From Viscum album (taxonomy: Eukaryota > Streptophyta > Magnoliopsida > Santalales > Viscaceae), in assembly GCA_963277665.1 (NCBI GenBank), contig OY728160.1:51754605-51818604 (forward strand): a stretch of DNA of 64,000 bases, read 5' to 3'. Below, piece by piece: positions 1 through 14,299 of this stretch. A model generated the notes under the pieces. That model saw nothing but the letters and a program-made list of their open reading frames with translations. It searched no databases and was not told the DNA's origin. Every line of letters starts with the position of its first letter. Within the stretch, counting starts at the first letter, position 1. The translations under genes and the position numbers were made by a program.

Positions 1-3000
1 ATGCACCAAGCCTGTTTTCCCCAAAAAGATGGTTTTGGGATCTGAAATATCCTCAGAGACTATCTTAACCATTACATACTCATTATGAATCTATATTTGG
101 TCCAAAGTAAATATTTAGACCTAAAATTAAAGGATTCGCACCTTAGTGAAAAAATGAGTTCTTAAAATATGATACAAAACATATACTTTACAAGTAATAT
201 TCATATAAAACATTTCAAAAAAAATTAAACAATTCATAGACCTTATTGTTTACATTAAAATTATGAAAAAAAGGTTTTCTAAATATTATATTTTATTATA
301 AAATAATATGTCCGGATTATATGGATATAAATAATGGATGTGTATCTCTATGTATTTCAACTTATATGATAAGATAGTTCTTTAAACAATGAGATAATGG
401 ATTCAATACATATGATTTATTATCCATCAGATTCTATAAAAAATTTGTGAAAAAGTTAAAAATTATAATATTTAAGCATGGAGAAACAAGTTTGTCCATA
501 TGATTTTTAAAATATGTGGCCTTTGTTATTTTCACTATCCCTGGAATATTTTATATAATATATGGTTATTTTTTGAGTAATTATCCAAACACATAGAATA
601 CCATATATTATATGGATGAAATAATTTATATGTAATATATATCCATTAAATTATATTGTTTTATTTTCTAACAAAAAAGGTGTTTGTGTATCTTTACATG
701 AAATTATTTAAGGAATATAGTTACATAGAGTCTTTTTGGAGTATGTTTGGATATAAAGATGTTCATAATTAATAATAAAAATATTGAACCACTCAAAAGT
801 GAAGGTTACTTGATGTCCTAAATGGGTTTGTGTATCATGGTAAAATATTAGTTTAAATAGTCACATTAATTTCAAAAATATTTTTAAGAACTTTTTTTAT
901 AGAATAGGTTCTAATAATGATGGTGATGGAAAAATTTTAATGGGTTCTAAGTAGAAAACATTATTTATTTACATTGTAATTTTTTTTCAAAGGAAAGGAG
1001 TTTGAATGAATTTTTCAAATATGTTAAAATTAGGAATATGATTCTTAAGTATCACTATTATTTAAAATTTATTTCTTAAAATGTGTTATTTATTAATGAA
1101 TTTAGTGAGTTGTATTATGTGTTTATCACTTTGATATGTGATAAGGATTAAAAAAAGATGCATTGAGTATAAAGAAACCTAAAAAAGTATTGAGAACATA
1201 AGACTGATCAAGAAAATTTATCAAATGTGATATGAATATGAAGGGATTTTCTAATTTTTAAAAATATTTTAAGAATATAAAATATATAATGTTATAGAAA
1301 ATAATGGAATTAAATTATAATTATTCCAATTTGGATTCTTATACTCATGATGTAAATGTATAAATGACCTATCAATGTTTGTCTTCGAGTTATCCTGGAC
1401 ATAGGTTCATCATGAAATATTATTGGTTTTGATGAAATTATAAGGTTAGTATGTGTATGATTCTTGAATCCGAATATTATATATAGAGTCATGTAGCACA
1501 AAAGGGTTTTTTGTTCTTGATAACCCATGATTCATACCACATTCAGTGACATATAATATGTATTTAGTGGATTATGGGAGAATTGTTCATATTTTGAGTC
1601 CTTGATACTTTGTTTTGAGAGATACCTAACATGTAAACCTTCATAATTAGTTACATTTCATAAAAAAATAATTTAGTATTATCTAATCAGAGGATGGTTG
1701 GATATGTTGTTGCTCATTCTGGCAATTATAGATTAATCAAGAAGTGTTTTTTCTTCTGATAGGAAGAGTGTTACATATATACCATCTATTGTGGTAGATA
1801 GGGGAACTGTATGTTTTTTATCTAGGAAAGAGATATTATGTGATTATCTATTGGGTGATGTGAATGTGATGCGATCATCCATTATAGTGGATTACATGTG
1901 AAATATTTACAAAACTATTTATTCTATACTCATACAATTAACTATGTGTGAGGATACTATTTGTGATTGACATAATATGTGTCCCATGGTAACTTGATGT
2001 CTGGGAGAAAATTGATCATATGAGAATGAACGGTTCTATATGATACACCATATAGACATAAGTTTAGAGATACTTGTGTTTGGTATGAATCATTTTGGAT
2101 CCCTTCATAGCTTGAGTTACACAGGTTCTTCACTAAAGGATTCTCATTACTTACATTTATAATTTATGAATTTTTAATTTCATTTTTAAACACTACAAAG
2201 GCCTATGGGTCAATGTTTTTTGATGAACAAATATGTATTTTTTACAATGAGATACACTTTTAAATTTTATTAAGATTTAAACAATGATTTTTGGATGTTT
2301 ATTCACTTGCTATTTCATATAGTGTGATCCAAAATGAAGTTAGTGATAGCTTTCCAAATGTATTTTTTATACTAATTCTGAAGTTTTTTTATATGATACT
2401 ATGTAAGGATAAATAGAACTAGCTTTATGAGGTTTTATTGAAAACGAATATTGGCCATCATATTACCTAACACGATAAATATTATAATTCTTTTGGATAT
2501 GTTTTCTATTATAATAAGGTTATTTTATGAAGAATATTATACTAAAATATTGGTTAATTATATCATATGTTATGAGTATGTCACAATTATTAGAATCATA
2601 AAATTTGATTCATATTTCATGTTAATATTGATCATAGGTTTGTCAATTTTATTATTAATGTAACATACTACACTTATGTTATCATTGATTAAAAAAATAT
2701 TCTATAAGATAATATGTTTGGAGAATTATTTGGATGAATGTTATAAAAAGTTTTAAATAAATTATTTTACTTGTAACATTTGATTAAATGCATGGTCAAT
2801 TAGGGGAAGTCCCTAGTTATTATGTATGGAGACTTATCCATTGAGAAAGTTTGGTTTAAAATGGATAATTATTCTACTAATTCTATCTATAAAATTTTCA
2901 ATTTCTTCTCCATTAAACATCATGAGGTACCAACATATCATTAGAGTAGTAAAATATCCTTCATGAGTATTGGGTGATTCTTATCTAAACATGGATACAC

Positions 3001-5200
3001 TATAGAGGAGGGTGCCTATTGGCTTACTCAAAAGTATCTCCATCAATCCACTCTGATAAATAAATTAGTTTTATACCTAATAGTGAAATTTACATGATCA
3101 TATTCATTTATCACATAAAATTTTTACTTTCAAGCATAGTTGATCAGGTGAATTTGGTTTTATTTTGTCTTCCACTACATTGATTAAGTGTTAATTGATC
3201 CATAGAGTCCTATAAATTTCTATATCAAGCATGAATCTTTTGGATTAAGATCTGAATTAATGGAAGAAACAATGATTTGGTTATATCATCACCAAAACCA
3301 CTTGTAATAGATTGAGATTAACCATCTCATTAGATTAACAAGATCAATTTTAAAATTCCACCAAGGTTTGTTACTAATTACCTTGACCGCTTTGAGATTT
3401 TCATAACAAAACCGGTGTATGGGTATCATTTTTAAACTGGACATTTTTTCCAACAATAAATCAAAATCAAAATCTAATATGGCATAACTTATGCTGTTAT
3501 TGTTTTCATTCAACTCCCAATGTTTGTTTTAGGAATTTTCAAGAATAGACTGAAAGTATAAATCTAAAAAATATATCCAAAATTTATAGGTAATGAAAAT
3601 AAATGTAATGGCATGAATATTTTTACATAGTTCACTAGTAAGGGATACTCCCTAGAGTATACAATGATGATGTGGCAATGGGATAAGGGTATCACCATAC
3701 ATTGTATGGGATTACAATGTCTAAGATGAGATGAATTTTGTTCGTAGGGAAACATTCCCTACTTATCTCTCCACCCACTACATTAATATAAGGAATAGAA
3801 AAAATAATGACACACAATTTTATTTTATTTTTAAATCAATGAGATTAATATAAAGAAATCATTAATGGAATCTTCAGTTTTCTAAAACATCTTTAGTAAA
3901 ATATGGATCTTCACTGTAGTTTCTCATATAATGAGTATTTCACTAAATTATCATTGTGTTAATTCACATCTCAATGTATGATACCCTATTTTATAGATTG
4001 ATCCTCCCATATTGAAATAAACATAAAATTTATCATCATTAAATTTAACTCATTTCTCATATTTATTAGACATCTATATTTTTTATTTAGGTAGAGTTAA
4101 AAATACTATGATTAAATCTAATCTCCCATGTTTTGTAAAACTCGTATTTTTCACATGTGATCACACATGTTATTATTTAATGTATGATTTTTTTAACAAT
4201 ATATATATAAATAGAGTGTGTATATATATTAAGGAAATAAACAAAAATATATAAAAATAATAAATAAATAAATATAAATATATTATATATATATATGGAG
4301 TGATAGAACAAATGAGGAATATAAAAAATTTATGAGTTTGTGAATTAAAATTAATTGGCATACTAGATTTTGGTTATCACACTTCGACTGATTAATATAT
4401 ATCTACAGGTTTTAATGATCCAAATAAAAATTCACAAATAATTAATGAGGGTAATTTATATTTAACACTCCAAGGATTTAGAAATAAATTTAATATTGAA
4501 TTTATGAAACAATACTTCCCTACAAAACACTACTTTGTTATATCCTATCTAGTAAACATAATTTTTCCACCTATGTGATTTAAATTTTGAAAAATAGACA
4601 TACACGGTTGCATTCAGTAAGATATTTAATGTCTGATATGATCAACATACATTTTTGGTGAATAACAATGCACACCTATGAATAGTAACTTACCCTTATT
4701 AATTTTAATATGAAAAATGGAATAATAAACCCACCTAATAATGTATCACTATTTGTGTTTAGTTTTTCTTAAAAATATGATGAATTTTATAAATTGATTT
4801 TAATGTAAAAAGTGTACATATTAGAGGGATTTAAATTATTTTATCAAACTTAGGTTTTATTAATGTATATAAACATTAAATAGTCTTCTCAAAACACTCT
4901 TCTTTAATTACAAATGATAAAATAATTTTATATAGTTTTGAAAAATTTATTTTGCATTTTACTATGAAATTTATATCCGCTATTATGTTTAATAAATAAT
5001 TATTTTCAAAGATAAAAGTTGTAATTTTCATATTTAGAGAAATATTATGATAAAAAAATCATTTTTTAATTCTGAATGTCTATATTAGGTTATTTGAATT
5101 TATGATAATTTTATAAAATACTTTAGTTTTTGTGAATTGTAAAAATACAGTTTTGAAATTTTGGTATGTTTAATCAAATAATAATGATGTAATAATTAAT
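1..5200. other. Unassigned AT-rich DNA, no gene seen
   Basis: No recognisable coding domain, RNA gene or LTR end was found on either strand. The open frames here are under 80 codons and look like chance openings. Very AT-rich tracts occur around 4,190-4,300. It may be a highly decayed element, but nothing in it can be named. Confidence 0.6.
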
Positions 5201-5353
5201 ATAAAATATTGGTCAACTTTTTTACAATAATATATGATATTAGGTGTCCCTTGTGGCCAATAGAATGGGGAAATACCATGGGTATGCCCATAGTCTTTCA
5301 TATACCACCACTGCGGTGTCCTCGAAAATTAATCAATAATTCCCTCACTTTTA

Positions 5354-5362
5354 CTATAAATA
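5354..5362 (+). promoter_or_regulatory. Candidate TATA box (CTATAAATA)
   Basis: A CTATAAATA motif sits just upstream of a C-rich stretch (ACCCACCCATT), in a locally less AT-rich block at about 5,230-5,540. This is a typical plant core-promoter arrangement, and the block could belong to an LTR or a gene remnant. No coding region was recognised downstream. AT-rich DNA yields TATA-like strings often, so this is weak. Confidence 0.25.
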
Positions 5363-5470
5363 CCCACCCATTTATATCATTACATTCATTAAAAATTCTT
5401 AATCCTAGAAGATATGGTGATTAACCTCCTTAATATTCTTCTAAAGGTTTTCTAAATCCCCTCAAGGTCC

Positions 5471-8400
5471 CAATATTTGTGTTTAAGGAGTTACTCTATT
5501 AGGTATGGGAATTTACCACTGTCCACATTTTCAAGAACTCCTTTTTTGTTATTCATTTTTAATTTCCAATGCCTTTTATTGATATATGTCATTACATATC
5601 CCCATAAATGACCATTTAATTTATAAATTATTATATAATCCTTTTTCTCTCATCAAAATATTTTAATAATTTTTATGTGATGTCTTTAGGTTGCCAAATT
5701 TTTATAATAGATTTCTCAAATTCACTTTTCATTAGTGTTACTTTACATTCATTATCCCTCTTCAACCACCCCATCCAAAAAGTATGATAACTCTTGTGCC
5801 ATTAATATAATTGAATTTTTTAATTATATTTTAATAATTCATGATCAACTCTCATTTACCCTTCTTTTATAAAAAAATAAAACCATCGTTCGAGATGTGT
5901 TAATTTATCGTACTCAAGGACGATGAGTTTTCAATTTCTATTACCATATTCATGGATGGTCATGAAACCATTTTTTTATTGATCTATATCATAAAATATT
6001 TATTTTAGAAGATTTATTGTTTTGTAATCATTATACACACATTTTGTGAAATAACAAATCAAAAGAATCTTGTTGTGACAAAAACCGCTCAAAATAATCC
6101 AACTGATTATCATTAATGTTTTATCTAACAATTCATCCTAACCGAAAACAATAAAATGACTTTTGGGATAATTTAAAATTATATTTCATCTTTAATAAAA
6201 AAACATCAAATATGGACTTCAATTAACATTTTACATGAACTTCCATACTCTTATAATCAAGCAAAAAAATATTGAAATCAAGGTAACAAACAAATCAAAA
6301 TGATGCAATTCAATATTATAACATATCATTAAGAACATAAATTAATGTAAAATAAAACATAATAAATAAAATAATGAATTAAATAATTAATTATTTTAAT
6401 TTGAGTATATAGGGAATTATGTAAAAGCGAAGAATAAATTCTGACATAAGGTACTAGTTTTCTACCCGATCCTACATTTACTTTCAGGATTCTATTTATC
6501 TCACTTAATCCTAATTAAATTATTAAATATTATTATTTATTCCTAATAGGTTTTATTGTAATGTCTTATATATGTGAAAAAAATCATAATACAACTTTAT
6601 TTTATGGGGAGTTAAATGTTTTATATTGATATTTCTCAATTATTTTCGATAAACAAGCTTGATTCACAGGAACTTCTCAAATTCTTACCAATTTTCCAAT
6701 GCACTCTAAAATCTTATTTAATTCAAAATTATTTTTCTAAAACCACTCATGTTATCATGTACAAACTAAATTATTTAATTTATGGTTTTATACTAATATT
6801 TTTCCAAAATAACTCTCTTACTGTAAAAGTGTATTTCTCTTAAAAATTCATAGATGATTTTATTAGAGTACTTTTTTTTAATTAAAAACATCTAATTAAT
6901 TTTATATATTATTGAGGATAATATATTATTCCAATAATCCACCATATTATATTAAATGGTTTATGAGTAGATTTAAATGGGATGTTATATTCTGATTCTA
7001 TTCACCACACTACTCAGAATGGTTATGGTATATGTGTATAGATTGGGGAAGGTTATTTTATACGACCATGTAGTTTATATTTAGCCCCATTCATATGAGG
7101 AATGAATCGGAATTATGGAGTGATATGTGGTTACCTCTATATCCCCTCGATGAATTATAATGTCTTATAAGACAAAACAGAATTGGGTTTCAGCTGAGGC
7201 CATACCCTTGAATTTTTAGACATAATGGCTGAGCCCTTGACAATATGTTTCAAATTTATGGCATTTTACATTCCCTCATCATGGTATTAGTGATTGATGA
7301 AACATTTGATTATTCAACTAGTATATTATAAATGGTTATGTTTTATTCTCTAATGTTCATTTATATATCCTTATTTAATCATCTTTCATTCTTTCCATGT
7401 CATTCCCATGTATAATTGTTAAAGGCATGTGTTTTAATTTATTCACCATTCCTAGTGTTTATGTTTATGATAAATTATGTAGTAGTACTTACTCTTACTG
7501 AGAATATGATATTACCCCTTATGTTTTATTTTTCTCCAGGTGGTGAAGATGGATATTAAGAATGAATTTCAATGATAATATAGGAGTTTATGTGTGATTC
7601 AAAACATGTTTATATGTTGAATTTCATTTCAAGTTGTTGTGTTGAACTTATTTATGTATATTGTTCCCCAAATATACTAAACTATTTATTTCTTCAGGAT
7701 AAAACTTCTTTATTTATATGAAAATGTAATAAAATAAGGCACCATATCTAGGAAATTGGGGTCTGGTCTTTACAATATAGGAACTTTTATCATTAAATTT
7801 TAGAGTATTATATAAGTTCATATCATTTAAATTTTATTGAGTTATGTACTGTTGATATTGAAAAATTATTAATGATTAAATTTGATAAATTACATGCAAT
7901 TTCTAACCTCTTTTAAAAATATTGTTCATGTTTGAAATGTTTTTGATATGATTGGGGTAACTTCTTATGATGAATGTTGAGATATCCAAAAATTAGAGGA
8001 CTGAATATTGAAATATAATACTGTGATGAAAAAATCATTAATAAAATATTAGAATAATAAAATTATCAATGGTTTAAATGTAGAAATAAGAGGACATAAA
8101 AATATGAATGAAATGTATATTAATCTTAAAATAGTTTTCAATAGAAATTAAAATATCCAAATTATTAATGGTCAAAGTAATAAAATGAAATATTATCGAT
8201 CTGATCAACCATATCATCTTCAAAGAACACTATATTATTCTTTATATATAGTATTTTTTTTAAAATACCCAAAGATAGTAGTCTTTTAATGAAAAATATA
8301 CATCCAAATTAAAAATATATTAATTACTATAATTCTAAATGCATATAGATCATAATATCATTAATCAATCAATATTTTTATAGTGAATATATGATAATAG

Positions 8401-8853
8401 TCAATTGTAAGTAGTTTAATAAAAAACAAAAAAAACAAATTACATAGTAAACATATCTATTTTCATCAATCAAATATCCAAAACAACAACATAATCAACT
8501 GAAATATATTATGAAATATATACACATAAGATTTCAATTTATTTATTTATATTAATCCAGTATTACATATTCTAATCTATTTCAAAGAAATGAAGGAATA
8601 AAAACCAATATAGAATTACATGAAAAGCAAGATTTTATAAAATGAAATCTTTTTAATTAGATGATAATGGAATAACAAAAAATAGACAACTCAGGGTATT
8701 ATTTCGTATGTATTTAAAATATTGTTCTAGAATATGACTAATGAAAATAACATGATGAAATATATCCACTATACATATAATCATGTCACAATGTGTTCCT
8801 TCCAACCCATATTCAAAATCTAATTATTTTAAATTATTGGAGGATAAGTCATT
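5471..8853. other. Unassigned AT-rich DNA up to the CACTA terminus
   Basis: No recognisable gene or element boundary. The segment at 6,950-7,560 is less AT-rich than its surroundings, but no domain could be read in six frames. Confidence 0.55.
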
Positions 8854-9165
8854 CAGTAGTGGAAAAAATAACTTCAACGTCGAGTTTCTTACCTTTTAAT
8901 ATTAATTATAAAGCATTGTTAATACAGGTGAGGTAAAAAGTGATACTTTTAACATTAGTTTTTAAAAACCTATATTAAAACAATTTTAAGATAATAATAT
9001 AAAAAGACTTTACACAATGTTTTTTAATAAAAGAGATGTTGAAAAAATTAAATTGTTCAAAATATAGAAATATTTCGATATTTTATCCTTAAAACTGACA
9101 CAAAAGTCCTTTCTATAGGGAATTTGACATTGATTTATTGGAAAACAGACATTGAACATTGAATA
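8854..9165 (+). repeat. CACTA left terminus with subterminal repeats
   Basis: The segment begins CAGTAGTGGAAAAAATAAC, one or two changes from the plant CACTA terminus type CACTAGTGGAAAAA. It is followed by ACTTCAACGTCGAG and by repeated inverted motifs of the type AACGTCGGTTTT and AAAACCGACGTT, decayed by C-to-T changes (8,951-8,980 and 9,125-9,160). Such subterminal repeats are transposase-binding sites in this superfamily. ATT at 8,851-8,853 would be the left target duplication. Its partner cannot be checked because the right end was not found. Confidence 0.7.
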
Positions 9166-11083
9166 TGTTTAATAAATATTAAAAAATCACATAAGTATAT
9201 ATATGTAAATAAATAGCACTAAACATTATAAAAAATCCACAGAAATAGAAGAAGTGTAATAAAAATCATCGATTACTTTCATAACATTTTTTAAAAATAT
9301 AAAAAAATGAAATTAAATTAAAAAATTTGATAAAGATAGAAAATATTATGAAAACCAATGTTGATGGTGTTTCTTATTATTTTATGGATACAAATAAATA
9401 TCCTCAAAATCATATAACATAGTGTGTTATGAGAAAATTTCATTTTTTTAATAATTATAAGTTATATATTCAAACTAACCATTTTAGAATATTTTGTTGT
9501 TCTAGTTGTGATTATCTTATAAATGAATCATAAAAAATAATGACCACATTACATATTATATTTTTGATGATAAAACTAAATTTATAAAACAATATGTTAA
9601 AAATAAAAAATAGTATATATGTATGAAAAATCATGTATTCATTGATATAATTTTGTACTATATCATTCATATATTCAATTTTATCTAGTTCCACAATTGA
9701 ATAGTGATCCATTTTTTCCTTAATCCTCGCCTTTTTGTAATTCTATGAATTAATTATCAAAAGTGTGGTTAAATGAAAATATTACTATTAATTAACTAAA
9801 ATAATATAGTAAAACATAATTCGTTACTAACTTTATAAATTTTCTTTAATCACTGCCTAATAAAATTCATAACCAACATGTTTTAAATTCTATTGAAAAG
9901 AAAACATATAAAATTACATTTCCAATAAAATATAAAAAGAATCAACATTACTAATTGTATAATGAATAATGGTTCATAATTACTTATTTTTTTCATACCA
10001 AATTATGTAAAGGAAGAAACCAAAATATAATCTATATTTCATTTAATCATTCATATATATATATATATATATATATATTAATTTATAGATTCTTGGTCTA
10101 ATTATTTTGTATCTATTGATATGTATTTTGGGTCTATAAAACCATGAAAATAATTAAAATTATATTGAATGAAATGAGTGTGGACAGAAATAATTATAAT
10201 ATTAATTAATTGGGTCAACATAGAAGATGTTTACTTAAACAAAATAAACAAATAATTAAAATTTACTTATATAGAAAACAACTTCAATATGAGCACACTG
10301 AGTTGATCACCCTCTAAAACATCCATGATGTTGATTTCAAAAATAATTAAATTATAATACCTTTAGCATATATCATTACTCATTATAAATGAATAATAAA
10401 TATATAATATAGAAAAATAATAATTTAAAACATTGTTATCCCATCATCTTCTTAAGAAATATCGAATGTGATGAAACATAAAAATTTTCTTTCTTTTGTA
10501 GTGATTACATAAATTTAAAATAATCATATATATGCTAAATGTAAGAAATTTTTAGAATAAATTATTAATTTAATGATAAATAAAAAAAATAACAATTCTA
10601 ACAACATATGTCAGATGATAAAAACAATTAATAGGCTGATGCAAAAAAGGACCAATACTATATCCAAATATAGATACCTCGTTAGTTGACATTGGCACTA
10701 GAGCAGTTGGATTAATAATATCATGTTTCATTACTCTTAAATTACCCAAATATATAAGAATATAATGTATAGAATCCTATAAATGATGTAAAATTCTATA
10801 TTCTATAGGGTATACATAAGGATCTTAATCACACAAATCAAAATACATGATCATGTTGGAATAAAGAGATAGAAAATCTGGGTAAGCAAGTTGCACATGT
10901 TTTATCTATATCATCACATCTATAATTATATATGACATAGATTATTTAATTTTATCCTATATCAACTCAATCATGTTTCTCAAATTATCCTTAAGAGAAT
11001 CTATTTATCCGTTATGTTCTTCACCCATCGATGTTGTGCTAGGGGAACATCCATTTTTTTTAAATCGATACCCTCCTTTTACC
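9166..11083. other. CACTA interior, non-coding
   Basis: AT-rich DNA between the CACTA left terminus and the first recognisable coding remnant. It contains an (AT)n run at 10,053-10,079. A stray TTTTGTAGTG at 10,494-10,503 resembles a CACTA end but points the wrong way for this element. Confidence 0.5.
10053..10079. repeat. (AT)n microsatellite
   Basis: An uninterrupted AT dinucleotide run of about 27 bases. Confidence 0.95.
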
Positions 11084-11190
11084 CTCATACATGGCCTAAG
11101 TGTTCCACAATTTTTAAAGCAGTGGTAAGAATATCCATCATAACCTCAGGGATAATAGTACTTTGTGTCATTTTATCCAAAATGGCATCC
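11084..11190 (-). pseudogene. CACTA TNPA-like (Transposase_24 type) remnant
   Basis: Minus-strand translation reads DAILDKMTQSTIIPE, then ALKIVEHLGHV followed by a stop, and GKGGYRFKK in a shifted frame. Plant CACTA second proteins and TNPA-like domains end with a very similar stretch, of the type ...EHPGRVRGVG. The stop sits where the family has arginine, consistent with a CGA-to-TGA change. The TNPA-like protein normally binds the subterminal repeats and assists transposition. Position downstream of TNP2 and DUF4216 on the same strand fits the superfamily layout. Only this fragment could be read; the rest of the protein is too decayed. Confidence 0.5.
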
Positions 11191-12780
11191 TAAAATAATA
11201 TATTCAAATGTTATATTAGTGATATAAATTACCATAGAAGTAAGATTGTAGAAAAGTAAAAATTAATTACTTTCAATATTATCATATACATCAATTTTTA
11301 AATCCTCAATAAACTTTCGATTGATTACATTCTCACTATTTTCTTTTTTTCATAATTTTTTGTGGATATGGAGGGTCGGGTGAAACCTCTTCAAAGTTGC
11401 TACTTGGCCTGGATCATAATTCACTAAATTTTTCATTAATCATTTATTCTTTTAATAAAGGATACCCTTTTTATGGTAACGTATGTAGGTATGAATTTTG
11501 AGACTATATCTCTTGATGATTTTTCATAGAGGCCTGTTATATAAGAAGAAATAAATAAGTTATCAGGTAATTAAAATTAATTTAATTGATAAATTTTACA
11601 AGAATATAAGATATACCACAAAGGTTTCTTTCTTTTGACTGGAGAATTTTTTTTACCATGTTTCCCAACCTATAAACCCATAATTGAGGCATGGATCTTA
11701 TTATAGTTTACTCCAAAAAAAAAGATAAAATTATATTTTCATTTACTTAAAATCTATCCATCTTATTGTCGCAAAGGATAATTTATTTCATAAATCCTTT
11801 TATCTATTTAAAATTAAATGTCATCTGTAATTTAATCAAACAAATATTAAAAATATTATAATATTTAAACCATTGTTTTTTTATTATATTATAAATTTTA
11901 AACATATGGGGTCCATAAAAATATGTTAAAATTATTGTTCAATGTTCATCCAACGTAGGAATAGAATAATTATTCCAAAATGACTTTTTATATCCAGATA
12001 AGTCTTAAATTATGTGTTGGCTAGTTTGGAAGTAATTCATATAAAAGTTAATTACCCCCCTCTGATTTTTGCATATGTGTGAATGTTTTGGTAAACATTT
12101 AATCCCACACCAACCATCTTTAGGAACCATCTTATCTGTTTAAGAATAATAGAAAAAATTAATTTAATAAAATATTGGTTAAATTTTATTATAAAATATA
12201 AATACTCTAGATATATAAATCTATATGAAAAAAATATACATGCCTTGGTTCTCCTGTGTCAATGTCTCTAACTTATAAATATGTATTCTAATTCAATAAA
12301 TTTATGTGTACCTATATTTGATTAATATTAAATAACTGTAAAAAATAAAAAATCGCTTGTTCATAATAGAAGAACAAGAAATGAATGTTAGATCATTCAA
12401 CTACAAAATGTGTTAATAAAACCAGTGGATATAAAAAATAATAACAAAAAAATGGTTAAGATTATTATAATCTAAAATGTGTGATTTTTTAATGATTATT
12501 TTTTAAAATAGATAAATTTAATAATTTAAAATGTAAATTTTAACAATATGAAGAAAATTATAAATATATTACTAATAAATAGTATTTATAAAATTAAGGA
12601 ATAAAAAATTCAAAATAAAAACATAGAGGAATTTTTTTACTAATAAATTGATATATAAATGTATTGAATATAAAAAATATTAAAAAATGTTCATAATTTT
12701 GAACATATATATATATATATATATAAATACTAATATAATAAAATTATGTAGTTAAGAGTGTCAGTTTCATTAAAAATATT
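11191..12780. other. CACTA interior with weak coding traces
   Basis: Part of this stretch probably held the rest of the TNPA-like gene and its introns: around 11,630-11,700 and 12,040-12,140 it is less AT-rich. No domain could be aligned with confidence. It contains an (AT)n run at 12,705-12,725. Confidence 0.4.
12705..12725. repeat. (AT)n microsatellite
   Basis: An AT dinucleotide run of about 20 bases inside the CACTA interior. Confidence 0.9.
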
Positions 12781-13490
12781 ACCTCATTACTTAGGAGAGT
12801 AATGGAGTGTTTTCTTATCCATTCTACATGATCATTTTACCTTTCATGGATAATTCCTGTATCACAGTCATTGTTATCATTGGTTAATAATTTAATAGAT
12901 AGAGAAATTTTATATAATTATTTTTCATCATTTATATTCTCATCACATAAATGAATTTTTCCCTAAAAAATAGTGGACCAATGATTTTTTGATGGGTAAA
13001 AAAACATAACATATTTATTTCTACATGTGCTCCATGATAATTTATTCCTACTTACAATGAAATCTTTTCGAATTAACATGTATAAATTTATACTCATCAT
13101 GTTTCACACCACTATTACTATCAACCCATTTAGACATAAATTATGATACTTGAAATTTCTAACAATCAATTACCCAAATATCCTCAACAACATAGAAGTA
13201 TGATATTTACATATAAATTTTGTTTTTTATTTATGAAGTCAAAACGTAAATTTCATTTGTGATAAAAATTAATCCAATACTGTGAATGGTCTTTAATCTT
13301 CTATTATTTTTTAAAAAATTTGTACCCATTAATATCAAAACCACACCATGTGATCACCTTAAAAATTTTCCCACATGGTAACCATTTTGGTGTTTTTGAT
13401 GCAGATAAACAAATTTTTATTTCCCCCTCAAACCATAAAAAAAATTTGTTTATATGTCAATTTATCAACCAATATTCGTTTCTTCTTTGA
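12781..13490 (-). pseudogene. CACTA transposase C-terminal region (DUF4216), broken
   Basis: Read on the minus strand from about 13,490 downwards, the order of matches follows the C-terminal half of plant CACTA transposases. A W-x-IN-x-H-x-x-FF-WF linker comes first, then a W-x-x-G-x-x-F-x-VI-W-x-G-x-DINGY segment. After these come FYVVEDIWVID and SKWVDSNSGVKHDEY, with CYVF in the position of the family QVFYV motif, and an acidic NDNNDCD tail near 12,890. Stops and frameshifts break the frame repeatedly. The region lies just downstream of DUF4218 with no gap for another gene. Its molecular role is not well defined in the family. The identification rests on motif order rather than a computed alignment. 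Confidence 0.8.
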
Positions 13491-13734
13491 TATCTTAGAA
13501 TAAATTTTGAAATATGTGATGTTATAAATAGTTCAACATCACTTACGTTGTTAAAAATTTATAACTATGTGTGCATCATATAATCAAATAGAATTAACTT
13601 TACCTTTTAGCCATATATCCCTTTCCCTTCACTTTCAACTATCAAATGTCATGATATTTGAAGTCCAACATGCTTCACTTAAAAATTATTATTACAAAAC
13701 TAAATTACCACTTTTTATATATAAATTTGAAAAA

Positions 13735-13950
13735 TAATGGCCTCCGATCAATGACGATTATTAACATATCACTTAAAAAATTTCATATATCTTTCAAAAT
13801 GATACATCCAACTTCAATACATAGACTCTAATATTACTCTCTATCACACTAAAATAATCTATAGATGGACCATTATATCAATAAACAATGGTATAAAATA
13901 CATTTATTGTTGATAAGCTATGAGGGAATCTTCATTATCTAAAGAATATA
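13735..13950 (-). pseudogene. CACTA transposase DUF4218 remnant
   Basis: Minus-strand translation gives FIDIMVHL, then after two stops SWMYHFERYMKFFK, a stop, and YVNNRH. Intact plant CACTA transposases have FFDIMVHL...RWMYPFERYMKVLKGYVRNRHRPE at this place, so spacing and residues agree closely. YFIPLFIDIM just before it matches the preceding YFPPSFFDIM. At least four in-frame stops are present. It is the middle of the same broken transposase gene that continues into TNP2 at 14,300-14,630. Confidence 0.85.
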
Positions 13951-14299
13951 AAAATCATTATTTTTGACTTTTCTACAAATAAAATTGAAAAATAAACACC
14001 ACTTGATGATAGAAAATTATAAATTTATCATCAATCAGTTATTTAATGAAATGTGTAAGATCTATTTCATTAACACATAATAGTCATGAGATTTCATACC
14101 TATTAGATTTAAATTCTTCTATGACACCGTGTTTTTTACATTTTAAGAAGACCCCCTAATTACATTAACACTATATAGGCATTGAAAAAATTTAAAATCT
14201 CCCTCTTTCTTAATGTGTGATATGGTAAAAAAATGTTTTCTATTTACTTTGGAGTGGATGATTACTCAAATTATATTCCCCTATTTATTAACTCCTACC

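Noticed and set aside
7283..7294. ATGGTATTAGTG as a plus-strand primer-binding site
   Set aside because: Partial match only, and no LTR end or paired LTR beside it.
10494..10503. TTTTGTAGTG resembling a CACTA terminal inverted repeat (CACTACAAAA)
   Set aside because: It would be the right end of an element lying to its left, but the CACTA coding remnants lie to its right. No matching left end or 3-bp duplication was found (CACTACAAAG at 2,191 has different flanks).
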